This document shows, one piece after another, positions 1-8,067 of a stretch of 26,598 nucleotides of DNA; the first letter of the stretch is position 1; the number at the start of each line of letters is the position of its first letter. Made by a program: the position numbers and the translations under genes. Origin of the DNA: Spirochaetaceae bacterium. GTDB taxonomy: Bacteria > Spirochaetota > Spirochaetia > Treponematales > Breznakiellaceae. The DNA is taken from positions 1 to 26,598 of the forward strand of contig JAITKQ010000016.1 in the NCBI GenBank assembly GCA_031278295.1, in the 5' to 3' direction. Below the pieces are notes generated by a model. It saw only the letters and a program-made list of their open reading frames with translations, did not search any database and was not told the DNA's origin.

Positions 1-732
1 AGTGTTTTGACTAGAAGAACGATCTCTTCTAGCTAGGAGAACGATCTCTTCTAGCTAGGAGAACGATCTCTTCTAGCTAGGAGAACGATCTCTTCTAGCG
101 AGGAGATCAATCTCTTCTAGCTAGGAGATCGATCTCTTCTAGCTAGGAGATCAATCTCTACTAGCCAGGAGCGCGATCTCTTCTAGCCAGTAGCGCGATC
201 TCTTCTAGCCAGGAGCGCGGTCTCTTCCAGCCAGGAGCGCGGTCTCTTCCAGCCAGGAGCGCGGTCTCTTCTGGACGGGAGAACGATCTCTTCTGGACGG
301 GAGATCGATCTCTGCTGGACGGGAGAACGATCTCTTCTGGACGGGAGATCGATCTCTGCTGGACCGGAGATCGATCTCTGCTGGACAGCAGATCGATCTC
401 TGCTGGACGGCAGATTGATCTCTGCTGGACGGCAGATCGATCTCTGCTGGACGGCAGATTGATCTCTGCTGGACGGCAGATCGATCTCTTCTGGACGGCA
501 GATCGATCTCTTCTGGACGGCAGATCGATCTCTTCTGGACGGCAGATCGATCTCTTCTGGACGGCAGATCGATCTCTTCTGGACGGTAGATCGATCTCTT
601 CTGGACGGCAGATCGATCTCTTCTAGCTAGGAGAACGATCTCTTCTAGCTAGGAGAACGACCTCTTCTAGCCAGAAGCGCGATCTCTCCTAGCCAGGAGC
701 GCGACCTCTGCTAGCCAGGAGCGCGGTCTATT
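1..732. repeat. Tandem array 1: 33 units of a 22-bp palindrome-containing repeat
   Basis: Thirty-three head-to-tail units of exactly 22 bp. Full units start at 29 and every 22 bp to 711; the first (11-28) is truncated. A unit has a left half (CTAGCTAGG, CTAGCCAGG, CTGGACGGG, CTGGACGGC or CTGGACGGT) and a right half built on AGATCGATCTCTT with variants AGAACG, AGCGCG, AGATCA and AGATTG. The commonest right half contains the palindrome AGATCGATCT with two GATC sites. Units of one type cluster in blocks: AGAACG at 29-94, AGCGCG at 161-270, CTGGACGGC with AGATCG at about 403-622, then CTAG types again at 623-732. There are no unique spacers, so it is not a CRISPR array. The period is close to two helical turns, which would suit a bound protein, but no function is known to me. 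The array may continue left of the window. Confidence 0.95.
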
Positions 733-760
733 CTATACTCGCGACGACTGCGAGCGGGCG

Positions 761-795
761 GCCAGCCATAAATGGCTGGCAAATGCGGGTTTTTT
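761..795 (+). terminator. Hairpin plus T-run between the two arrays
   Basis: GCCAGCCATAAATGGCTGGC (761-780) is a 9-bp inverted repeat around a two-base centre. Ten bases later there is a run of six T (790-795). This resembles a rho-independent terminator for plus-strand transcription through array 1, though the gap between stem and T-run is longer than usual. The rest of 733-836 holds no gene that I can recognise. Confidence 0.5.
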
Positions 796-836
796 CAGCG
801 CCGCGCAAGCGAAATAAATATCGCATATTTTCATAT

Positions 837-1062
837 AGTGTTTTGTACGGTAGATCGATCTCTTCTGGACGGTAGATCGATCTCTTCTGGACGGTAGATC
901 GATCTCTTCTGGACGGGAGAACGATCTCTTCTGGACGGGAGCGCGATCTCTTCTGGACGGTAGATCGATCTCTTCTGGACGGTAGATTGATCTCTTCTAG
1001 CTAGCAGATTGATCTCTGCTAGACGGTAGATTGATCTCTGCTGGATGGAAGGCTTGCTCTCC
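837..1062. repeat. Tandem array 2: 22-bp repeats with the same leader as array 1
   Basis: The array starts with AGTGTTTTG (837-845), identical to bases 1-9. A truncated first unit ends at 864, and eight further units start at 865 and every 22 bp. The leader plus first unit is 28 nt long, exactly as in array 1 (1-28). Left halves are mostly CTGGACGGT or CTGGACGGG; right halves are AGATCG, AGAACG, AGCGCG and AGATTG. The last unit (1041-1062) is strongly degenerate, which marks the array end. The minus strand is open in all frames here because 22 is not a multiple of 3; the predicted peptide has a 22-residue period and is probably not a protein. Confidence 0.93.
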
Positions 1063-1425
1063 CCGCAGGGGGATGCTGCCGCCTTTGCCCGTGCGCCGCG
1101 TCCAACAGGGACAGGCCCCGACGCGGGGCTCTGCCCCGCTTCTGGAGTTTTGCCACGCAAAACTCCACAGGTAAGGGGGCGTTGCGGGGGGCCTTGCCAC
1201 CCGCTGAGGGGGGTAGTGGAGCCGCTTGCGGCGGGAACGAGGGGGGAAGCGGGCAAACATTGTTTGCCATCCCCCCGCATTAACTTGCTGACAGGGGAAG
1301 GCTGGATAGAGAGGCTCTGGGCAACAAACGGGTCAAGGGATTTTGTTACGAGGCGCGGTAGTCTCCGTTAAGAGTGGATAGTCTTGACGGAGAAACGCGC
1401 TTCTTTCTGCCGGCTGCCGGATGGC
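1063..1425. other. GC-rich intergenic stretch with several hairpins, no gene seen
   Basis: Several compact inverted repeats lie close together: GCGGGGC-TCT-GCCCCGC (1123-1139), TGGAGTTTTGC-CAC-GCAAAACTCCA (1143-1167, 11-bp stem) and GGCAAACA-T-TGTTTGCC (1252-1268). G-runs and C-runs fill the space between them. Open frames across it give proline/glycine/arginine-rich peptides without recognisable domains, so I treat it as noncoding, possibly a REP-like or MITE-like mosaic. Confidence 0.6.
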
Positions 1426-1465
1426 GCGAAGCGGAAAGGCATCGGATGCCTTTTGTCCGCTTCGC
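1426..1465 (-). terminator. Long hairpin just after the beta-helix lipoprotein stop codon
   Basis: GCGAAGCGGA (1426-1435) pairs with TCCGCTTCGC (1456-1465), and inside it AAGGCATC (1436-1443) pairs with GATGCCTT (1445-1452), leaving a three-base bulge. The structure starts one base beyond the stop codon of the minus-strand lipoprotein gene. No strong T-run follows on the minus strand, so it may protect the mRNA 3' end rather than act as a classic intrinsic terminator. Confidence 0.55.
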
Positions 1466-1466
1466 G

Positions 1467-4400
1467 TTAGAAGTCGTCGTTTTTAGCGGTCTCGGTAAAA
1501 TCTGTGCCGCCGATAGTTACCGTGCCGCTGTATTTATACAGGGCGGCACTGCCATTTGTAGCGGTATTTGCGTTGGTGGTGTCGTTAATGCCGTAAACCG
1601 TGCCGTCGGTTTTGGTGAACGCACCGCCGTTAATATACACGCCGCCGCCGTTGGTGCTTGCCGTGTTCTTGCTGATGGTGCCGCCTGACATGGTGAAGTT
1701 TCCTGTCCCAATATACACCCCGCCGCCGTTGGTTGCCTCGTTATCGCTGATTTCCGCGTCGCCGCTCATGGTAAAGGTGCTACCGGTCGCGGTAAACACA
1801 CCGCCGCCTTCCTTGTATGTTCCTTCCGTGCTGTTCCCGCTGATCGTGCCGCCCGACATCGCAAATGCGCCCGCGTTATACACGCCGCCGCCCCTGTTTG
1901 CCGTGTTCCCGCCAATCGTGCCGCCTGACATGGTGAACGTGATGAGCTCGGATTTAACATACACGCCGCCGCCGTCACTGCCGCCTGCCGTGTTCCCGCT
2001 GATGGTGCCGCCTTTCATGTTGAACGTACCGCCGTCCATATGCACGCCGCCGCCATGGGCGCTGTTGTTGCTGTTGCTTGTCTCGTTCCCGCTGATGGCT
2101 GCAGTGCCGAACATAGTGAACGTGACGCTGCCGGAAACATACACGCCGCCGCCGGCGCCACATTCATTGCCGCTTATTTTTCCGCCCTTCATATCAAACC
2201 CACCTAAGACTGCGATACGCACGCCGCCGCCATTGTAGGTCGCCTTGTTCCCGCTGATCGTGCCGCCTGTCATCGTGAAATTTCCGCCGTGAAAATTCAC
2301 GCCGCCGCCGTGGGTTGCGTTGTTCCCGCTGATCGTGCCGCCGTTCATAGTGAACGCGCCGCTGCCGGAAGCAACACACACGCCGCCGCCGAAGCTGTTT
2401 CCATCATTCCCGCTGATGATGCCGCCCTTCATCGTGAAATTTCCGCCGCCCACATACACGCCGCCGCCGCCGCCAACGCTGTCGGCATTGGTGGCATTGT
2501 AGATGTTTTTGTTGTTTTGCAACGTTACGCCCGCGTTCATGGTAAGCGTTCCGCTGTTTACCATTACAAGCGCCGCCGTCGCAGTCAAGCCCTCGCCCTT
2601 GCCGCCGTCTATGACGAGGCCGTAGTTGCCGCCCCCCAGCGTGAGGCTCCCGCTTTCCACCGTGAACAGACTGCCGAAACCGCTTGCCCCGCGTGTGATT
2701 GTTCTCTCGCCGCCATCCGACACAAGGCGGATGTGTTTGCCGGAAAGCTCTACCGTTGAGGATATCGTAACGTCCGCCAGCAGTCTGACCTCTATCGGGT
2801 TGGCAGCGGTTCCGCCTGTGGCGAGGGGTATGGCCTCTTGTAATGTCGCCTTGTATATTGTTGTGTCGTCCGTCAAATCAACAGCCGCCCCCGCTTCTTT
2901 TAGTTTGCCTTCGTTGCCTTCAAGCACAATCATCTTCCCAACGCTTGTCGTGAACCGCTCTATTATGGCATCTGAAAGTGTTGCTCCAGTGGCGGCTTTC
3001 AGCACCGTTGTCCCTTCAGTCGTGACGTCCGGCGTTATCTTTGCGACAAGCCCGCTACCACCGTCCAGTCCGTCCACGGTAATCACCTTGCCTGACAAGA
3101 GGGACACATCGTTGTTCTGCTTCACGACCGCCGAGCCCGACATGGTGAAGGCCGCGGTGTTATCAACACGTACGCCGCCGCCGTTGCTGGTTGCCGTGTT
3201 CCCGCTGATGGTGCCGCCTTCCATCTTGAACGTGCCCTGAACAAACACGCCGCCGCCGGAGACGCTATCTATGTTCCCGCTGATGGTGCCGCCTTCCATC
3301 TTGAACGTGCCGGAGCCCTGATAAACGCCGCCGCCGAATTGTGCCTTGTTCCCGCTGCCTGCCGTAGCGCCGCCAATCGTGCCGCCCGTCATGGTGAATA
3401 TGCAGTTGCCGGCACTGAACACACCGCCGCCGAGGCCGCCGTCGCTTATGGCCTTGTTCCCGCTGATGGTGCCGCCTTCCATATTGAACGTGCCGCCGTA
3501 AGCATGCACGCCGCCGCCGTTTTTGATGGTTGCCTCGTTCCCGCTGATGGTTGCGCTGCCGGACATCGTGAACGTGCCGCCGTTAGCATACACGCCGCCG
3601 CCGCCGTCGTAGCCGCCGCTGCCGGTGGCTTTGTTCCCGCTGATGGTGCCGCTTGACATAGTGAACGTGCCGCCTTCCATATACACGCCGCCGCCGTTGG
3701 TGGTTGCCTCGTTCCCGCTGATTCTTGCGCTGCCTTCCATCTTGAACTCGGTGCCGCTACCGTAAACATACACGCCGCCGCCGCCTGAGCTGGTTGCCGT
3801 GTTCCCGCTGATAGCTGCGCTGCCTTCCATCGTGAACGTGCCGCTCTGAACAAACACGCCGCCGCCGGATTTTGCCGTGTTCCCGCTGTCTGCTGTAATG
3901 CCGCCAATCGTGCCGCCTGACATGGTGAACGTGCTGCCGTCGGTAACATACACGCCGCCGCCTTCGCTGTCGCCGCCTGTGGCCGTGTTCCCGCTGATGG
4001 TGCCGCTGTTCATATTGAACGTGCCGTCTTCCATATACACGCCGCCGCCGCGGGCATCTTGGCCGGAGTGTGCGGCCTTATTCTTGTTGATAGTGCCGCC
4101 GTTCATCGTGAACGCGCCTTCGTCAACATTCACGCCGCCGCCGCTTAACGCAGAGTTCCCGCTGATTTTTGCGCTGCTTGACATGGTGAACGTACCCGGG
4201 TTGACAACAAACACGCCGCCTCCGCGTATTGCCGTGTTCTTGCTGCCTGCTGTATCGCCGCCAATCGTGCCGCCTGACATGGTGAACGTTTTGGCAACAT
4301 ACACGCCGCCGCCGTCTCCTGTAGCCTCGTTCCCGCTGATAATCGCGCTGCTTGACATCGTGAACGTGCCGCCGGAAACATACACGCCGCCGCCGTTGAC

Positions 4401-6857
4401 GCTAGCCTCGTTCCCGCCAATCGTGCCGCCTGTCATCGTGAACGTGCCGCTACCGTCAAAATACACGCCGCCGCCGCTTTCTGAAGCATCGTTCCCGCTG
4501 ATGGTGCCGCCGGACATAGTGAACGCGCCATTGCTGGCAACAAACACGCCGCCGCCGTCTGTAGCATCGTTATCGCTGATAGTGCCGCCTGTCATGGTGA
4601 ACGTTTTGGCAACATACACGCCGCCGCCGTCTCCTGTTGTAGCATCGTTCCCGCTGATGGCGCCGCCTGTCATATTGAACGTGCCGCCGCCCACATACAC
4701 GCCGCCGCCGGATTGTGCCGTGTTCCCGCTGTCTGCTGTAATGCCGCCAATCGTGCCGCCTGACATGGTGAACTCGCAGCCGTCGGTAACATACACGCCG
4801 CCGCCTTCGCTGTTGCCGCCTGTGGCCGTGTTCCCGCTGATGGCGCCGCTGTTCATATTGAACGTGCCGTCTTCCATATACACGCCGCCGCCGCGGGCAT
4901 CTTGGCCGGAGTGTGTGGCCTTATTCTTGTTGATAGTGCCGCCTTGCATCGTGAACTCGCCTTCGTCAACATTCACGCCGCCGCCGCTTAACGCAGAGTT
5001 CCCGCTGATTTTTGCGCTGCCTGACATGGTGAACGTACCCTGGCCGACAACAAACACGCCGCCTCCGCGTATTGCCGTGTTCTCGCTGCCTGCTGTATCG
5101 CCGCCAATCGTGCCGCCTGTCATGGTGAACGTTTTGGCAACATACACGCCGCCGCCGTCTCCTGTAGCCTCGTTCCCGCTGATGGCGCCTCCGGACATAG
5201 TGAACGCGCCGCCGCTCACATACACGCCGCCGCCTGTACCGGAGGTGTTTTTGTTGTTTTGCAAGGTTACGCCGCTGTTCATCGTAAGCGTTCCGTCAAC
5301 CGTGATGAGCGCGCTGTCCGCGGTTATGCTTTTGCCCTTGCCGCCGTCTATCACAAGTGTGACCGAGCCGTTGCCTGCCAGCGTAAGGCTTGCGCCGCTT
5401 TCCACCGTGAACAGGCTGCCCGTCGTAAAGCTCGCGTCCCGTGTCAGTGTAATCTCCGACACACCGTAGACGGGAACAAGCAGTACGTGCCTGCTGTCGA
5501 TGTTTATCTCGTTGCCAATGGAGTGACTCTTCAACACGGTTATCTGGTCGGGAACTGGATTGCTTTCGGTAGAAGCGTCAACGGCCTCCTGCAAAGAAGC
5601 GTAGTATTTTTGATTACCGCTTACCCAGCGGGCCGCTACGACCAGCGCAAGTACGCCTTCATTTTCGGACAGCTTAAGCGCATATTTGCCGTCGGCCAAT
5701 ATAAATTTGTCGCAGTCCTCTTCTGTAAGCTGGTATGTAGCCACGACGCCCCTCAAAACAGCGCCATCCGTTTTTGTTGTGCTAATTTTTTTTACGGAAA
5801 TGTCCTCGGGCGGTGTAAGCCCGCCGCCAACTTCGATCACGGCGTCTCCCTCTAGCACGACTTCGTTTACCGATACAGGGCCCTTCACCACAAGCCTGGC
5901 GTCGGTCTTAACCGTAACCGTACCGTTTACCGTCAGATTGCCGTCCAGAGTGAGCCCCCCGCTAACGCTGATATCGCCGGTTATTTTTTTTATCGCGTCG
6001 TTATCCGTCCCCAGCCGGATAAACTTGCCTTCAGGGATTTCGACGCTTCCGCCTATGCTGAAACCGGTAACTACGGTTATATCGCTTTCGGTATCGGTAT
6101 CGTCAGGGGCGGCGGCAAGCGCCTCTTCCAGGCTGCCGTAGTATACGTCGTCCATTTTTACCACGCCCTTAGCCAGGCCGAATACGGCGTGCAGTTCTAT
6201 ATTTTTCCGGAACATTTCATCCGTGTCTTTAAAATCGGTTTTTTTGAAACTATATTTTCCGTTCTCCGCCGGGACCGGCTCTTTTTCGCCCTCTCTGCCT
6301 GAGAAAATCAGCGTACCATCTTTAAACGCATAAGAGTCGTAGGGCAGAATGATTACCTTGACAGACACCTCCTCCCCGTCAAATTGGGACTCGGCAATCA
6401 TCGAGGGCTCCGCGTACACCTTCCCTTCTTCCGAAATATACGGCTCTATCGTGTAGTATTTTTCGTCCGCTTTTAATACTGTTATCCAGAATTCGGTTTT
6501 TTTACTATCGTTCGCGTTCAGCTTTACCGTCACCGTTTTTATACCGGGGCTTTCGCCGTCGATTAAAGCGTCAACTGTGTAGTCCTTTCCCGGTGCCAGA
6601 TCGAGCAACTCGTTCAGGCTGTTCATGCCGTGTATTTCCAGCCCGTATTCGCTTGCCCAGGTTTCCGCGTTCTCCGGTATCGACTCTCCGTCGGCAAAGA
6701 TATTCTTTTTCGGGGGTGTTTTTACGAATATCGTGTGTACAAGCCTTAACTCGGCCAGCCGTTCTTCCACCACGGAAATTATAGGCTGATTCAAGACTTC
6801 ACAACCCGTGAACAGTACCAGACAAAAGAAAGGTAGCGGAAAGGCTTTTTTCAACAC
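1467..6857 (-). CDS. Giant beta-helix repeat surface lipoprotein (1796 aa)
   Basis: Predicted outer-surface lipoprotein. It starts at GTG 6857 behind GGAGG, with a signal peptide ending in lipobox LFTGC (lipidated Cys19). Residues about 85-101 (LAPGKDYTVDALIDGES) resemble the N-terminus of the second lipoprotein in this window. Three modules with a (I/V)YY-SLQEA-like start (near residues 233, 415 and 1331) introduce repeat-rich parts. About 25 repeats of the pattern GGGVYV-GGTFTMSGGTISGN-AT lie at roughly 540-1245, and 11 more at 1460-1790. Such glycine/threonine/asparagine repeats of about 20-25 residues fit a right-handed parallel beta-helix, comparable to Pmp-like or pectate-lyase-fold adhesins. 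No catalytic site is visible and there is no autotransporter barrel at the C-terminus. A recent internal duplication is described separately. Function as adhesin or antigen is inference; the lipoprotein and repeat calls are direct. Confidence 0.9.
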   Translation of the reverse strand: MLKKAFPLPFFCLVLFTGCEVLNQPIISVVEERLAELRLVHTIFVKTPPKKNIFADGESIPENAETWASEYGLEIHGMNSLNELLDLAPGKDYTVDALIDGESPGIKTVTVKLNANDSKKTEFWITVLKADEKYYTIEPYISEEGKVYAEPSMIAESQFDGEEVSVKVIILPYDSYAFKDGTLIFSGREGEKEPVPAENGKYSFKKTDFKDTDEMFRKNIELHAVFGLAKGVVKMDDVYYGSLEEALAAAPDDTDTESDITVVTGFSIGGSVEIPEGKFIRLGTDNDAIKKITGDISVSGGLTLDGNLTVNGTVTVKTDARLVVKGPVSVNEVVLEGDAVIEVGGGLTPPEDISVKKISTTKTDGAVLRGVVATYQLTEEDCDKFILADGKYALKLSENEGVLALVVAARWVSGNQKYYASLQEAVDASTESNPVPDQITVLKSHSIGNEINIDSRHVLLVPVYGVSEITLTRDASFTTGSLFTVESGASLTLAGNGSVTLVIDGGKGKSITADSALITVDGTLTMNSGVTLQNNKNTSGTGGGVYVSGGAFTMSGGAISGNEATGDGGGVYVAKTFTMTGGTIGGDTAGSENTAIRGGGVFVVGQGTFTMSGSAKISGNSALSGGGVNVDEGEFTMQGGTINKNKATHSGQDARGGGVYMEDGTFNMNSGAISGNTATGGNSEGGGVYVTDGCEFTMSGGTIGGITADSGNTAQSGGGVYVGGGTFNMTGGAISGNDATTGDGGGVYVAKTFTMTGGTISDNDATDGGGVFVASNGAFTMSGGTISGNDASESGGGVYFDGSGTFTMTGGTIGGNEASVNGGGVYVSGGTFTMSSSAIISGNEATGDGGGVYVAKTFTMSGGTIGGDTAGSKNTAIRGGGVFVVNPGTFTMSSSAKISGNSALSGGGVNVDEGAFTMNGGTINKNKAAHSGQDARGGGVYMEDGTFNMNSGTISGNTATGGDSEGGGVYVTDGSTFTMSGGTIGGITADSGNTAKSGGGVFVQSGTFTMEGSAAISGNTATSSGGGGVYVYGSGTEFKMEGSARISGNEATTNGGGVYMEGGTFTMSSGTISGNKATGSGGYDGGGGVYANGGTFTMSGSATISGNEATIKNGGGVHAYGGTFNMEGGTISGNKAISDGGLGGGVFSAGNCIFTMTGGTIGGATAGSGNKAQFGGGVYQGSGTFKMEGGTISGNIDSVSGGGVFVQGTFKMEGGTISGNTATSNGGGVRVDNTAAFTMSGSAVVKQNNDVSLLSGKVITVDGLDGGSGLVAKITPDVTTEGTTVLKAATGATLSDAIIERFTTSVGKMIVLEGNEGKLKEAGAAVDLTDDTTIYKATLQEAIPLATGGTAANPIEVRLLADVTISSTVELSGKHIRLVSDGGERTITRGASGFGSLFTVESGSLTLGGGNYGLVIDGGKGEGLTATAALVMVNSGTLTMNAGVTLQNNKNIYNATNADSVGGGGGVYVGGGNFTMKGGIISGNDGNSFGGGVCVASGSGAFTMNGGTISGNNATHGGGVNFHGGNFTMTGGTISGNKATYNGGGVRIAVLGGFDMKGGKISGNECGAGGGVYVSGSVTFTMFGTAAISGNETSNSNNSAHGGGVHMDGGTFNMKGGTISGNTAGGSDGGGVYVKSELITFTMSGGTIGGNTANRGGGVYNAGAFAMSGGTISGNSTEGTYKEGGGVFTATGSTFTMSGDAEISDNEATNGGGVYIGTGNFTMSGGTISKNTASTNGGGVYINGGAFTKTDGTVYGINDTTNANTATNGSAALYKYSGTVTIGGTDFTETAKNDDF
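3868..4340 (-). repeat. Internal segmental duplication, copy 1
   Basis: About 473 bp inside the beta-helix gene that matches 4711-5183 at a constant offset of 843 bp (281 codons), with only scattered mismatches. It encodes six consecutive GGGV repeats, including the distinctive NTAIRGGGVFVV, NKNKAAHSGQDARGGGVYM and GGITADSGNTA segments. Confidence 0.9.
4711..5183 (-). repeat. Internal segmental duplication, copy 2
   Basis: Second copy of the block at 3868-4340, in the same reading frame. Non-repeat residues between the beta-helix motifs are also conserved between the copies, so this is a recent duplication and not just general similarity of the repeat family. Confidence 0.9.
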
Positions 6858-6881
6858 GAAACTCCTCCTTCAGATAGTAAT

Positions 6882-6910
6882 AGTATAACGTTATCCGCTG
6901 TTTTAGGCAA
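6882..6910 (-). promoter_or_regulatory. Promoter of the beta-helix lipoprotein gene
   Basis: On the minus strand, TTGCCT (6910-6905), a 17-bp spacer and TATACT (6887-6882). The expected start of transcription gives a leader of roughly 18 nt that includes GAAGGAGG before the GTG at 6857. This gene therefore has a normal Shine-Dalgarno leader, unlike several neighbours. Confidence 0.65.
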
Positions 6911-7159
6911 GTATTCGCCGGGGCTTGCGGCGAAAAAGCGGGCGTGTACGAAACGCGGGGATTGAAGGGGCAACCCAAGGGGCTTGCCTGGCGAAACCCC
7001 GCAAAGCCCGGTTTCCGGCACGGAAATGCGCCCGGATTACATAAAAAATTTTTGTCACCATTCACTGTTTAAAACCATTCACTGTTTAAAACCATGCCGC
7101 CCCCATTGTTCATCGGACAAACATGCGCCCTTGATCTTTTGATGTGAGCTAACAATAAT
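6911..7159. other. Intergenic region with a 17-bp direct repeat
   Basis: No gene is seen. CCATTCACTGTTTAAAA occurs twice in tandem (7058-7074 and 7075-7091) and the next four bases start a third copy. The left part (6911-7030) is GC-rich with short G and C runs. Confidence 0.6.
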
Positions 7160-7342
7160 TTGTCAAGGAGTCGCGGCATAAAGGTTGTAGCGTTTACTGG
7201 AAGCCCGCACGGGGAGGGGCTCTATACGCTACGCACGGTGGGGCGTAACATGGCATGGCTGCTTAAAATCCTGGATCTCGGGCGCAAAAGTATCCCGCTT
7301 CCTCCGGAAGAAGATCGTGTCCGCACAAATTTTATCCGCTGA
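7160..7342 (+). pseudogene. Remnant of a flavodoxin / NADPH-dependent FMN reductase family gene
   Basis: The frame reads IKVVAFTGSPHGEGL, like the FMN-binding start (MKxxAxxGSPRxxGNT) of flavodoxin-fold reductases. It then jumps directly to RTVGRNMAWLLKILDLGRK and a TNFIR end, which look like the C-terminal helix of the same family. Some 100 or more middle residues normally carrying the fold are absent. AAGGAG (7165-7170) precedes an ATA at 7178-7180 where an ATG would be expected, so the original start also seems lost; only a TTG at 7160 keeps the frame formally open. I infer an internal deletion plus start-codon loss. Family assignment rests on remembered motif patterns; a small novel protein is the alternative. 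Confidence 0.6.
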
Positions 7343-7399
7343 CACGGGTGCCGCCGCGCGGCGTGGCTCCGGCTGCCGGCGGATTTTGCTTTGAAGGCT

Positions 7400-7428
7400 A
7401 TGCGTTAAACCCGCCGGCGGGTTATAAT
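7400..7428 (+). promoter_or_regulatory. Promoter of the phosphoribosyltransferase gene, palindrome in spacer
   Basis: ATGCGT (7400-7405), a 17-bp spacer TAAACCCGCCGGCGGGT and TATAAT (7423-7428). The spacer holds the perfect 14-bp palindrome ACCCGCCGGCGGGT. The start codon ATG (7435) follows only 6 nt after the -10 box and there is no ribosome-binding site, so a leaderless transcript is predicted. The clpC promoter has the same plan. Confidence 0.7.
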
Positions 7429-7434
7429 CCCCTT

Positions 7435-8067
7435 ATGATAAAGGAATTTACAGCGTATGACACGGTGCGGAACAATGCGATAAGGCTGGCGGCGCGGATT
7501 TACGATGACGGGTTTGTACCGGATGTTATATACGTTTCCCTGCGGGGCGGGGCCTACCTTGGTAATGTTATCAGCGAGTACTTTAAGCTTGTCCGCCGGA
7601 AACAGCGCCCCGTATACTACGCCGCCGTGGTGGCGCGGTCTTATACGGATGTGGCGCAGGCGGAGCGCGTAGCCGTTGACGGCTGGACCTACGCGCCTGA
7701 GTATTTGCGGAACGGGGACAAGGTGCTGCTTGTCGATGATATTTTTGATTCCGGGCACACATTGAATCATTTGGCGAACATTATCATGGAAAAAGGCATT
7801 CCGCGCCGCGATCTGAAGATAGCGGTACATGATTACAAACATTTTTATGACCTTGAAAGCCAGTACCCCGTGCAACCCGATTACTGGTGTCGTAAAATCG
7901 ATCTTTCGCTGAAGGACGAGGCGCTGTGGGTACACTACCTGAGCCATGAGCTTGTAGGGCTTTCCGCCGCTGAGGTCGAGGAATACTACTATTCAAAAGA
8001 CGCGGACTTGCGGCCATTTCTGGATGTTTTGGCTACGAAGGACGACAATGATTTGCGGGATCGATGA
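7435..8067 (+). CDS. Phosphoribosyltransferase (purine PRTase-like)
   Basis: A 210-residue type I phosphoribosyltransferase, a cytoplasmic enzyme that would transfer the PRPP ribose-phosphate to a base in purine salvage. The PRPP loop is seen as LLVDDIFDSGHTL (residues about 98-110, with the adjacent acidic pair D101-D102). An early VSLRGGAYLGNV segment fits the N-terminal PRTase strand and loop. The exact base (hypoxanthine, xanthine or guanine) cannot be decided. I prefer ATG 7435 over an upstream GTG at 7348 because a TATAAT box sits at 7423-7428 and the extension is only GC-rich translation. The last 20 bp overlap rnhB, suggesting a two-gene operon with coupled translation. Confidence 0.85.
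   Translation: MIKEFTAYDTVRNNAIRLAARIYDDGFVPDVIYVSLRGGAYLGNVISEYFKLVRRKQRPVYYAAVVARSYTDVAQAERVAVDGWTYAPEYLRNGDKVLLVDDIFDSGHTLNHLANIIMEKGIPRRDLKIAVHDYKHFYDLESQYPVQPDYWCRKIDLSLKDEALWVHYLSHELVGLSAAEVEEYYYSKDADLRPFLDVLATKDDNDLRDR

Noticed and set aside
1..1062. CRISPR array
   Set aside because: Units are directly adjacent at a 22-bp period without unique spacers, and no cas gene is in the window.
831..1280. Minus-strand protein with a 22-residue repeat
   Set aside because: Any stop-free 22-bp repeat is open in all three frames of a strand; no ribosome-binding site or known domain is present.
1045..1371. Plus-strand open frame of 108 codons
   Set aside because: It crosses the hairpin cluster and gives a low-complexity GC-driven peptide with no domain or ribosome-binding site.
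3877..5469. Long plus-strand open frame of Pro/Pro/Thr-rich repeats (530 codons)
   Set aside because: It is the antisense shadow of the GGGV repeats of the lipoprotein gene, whose lipobox, promoter and ribosome-binding site show which strand is real.
7348..7434. N-terminal extension of the phosphoribosyltransferase from GTG 7348
   Set aside because: A strong promoter with TATAAT at 7423-7428 lies inside the extension, and PRTase homology starts after ATG 7435.
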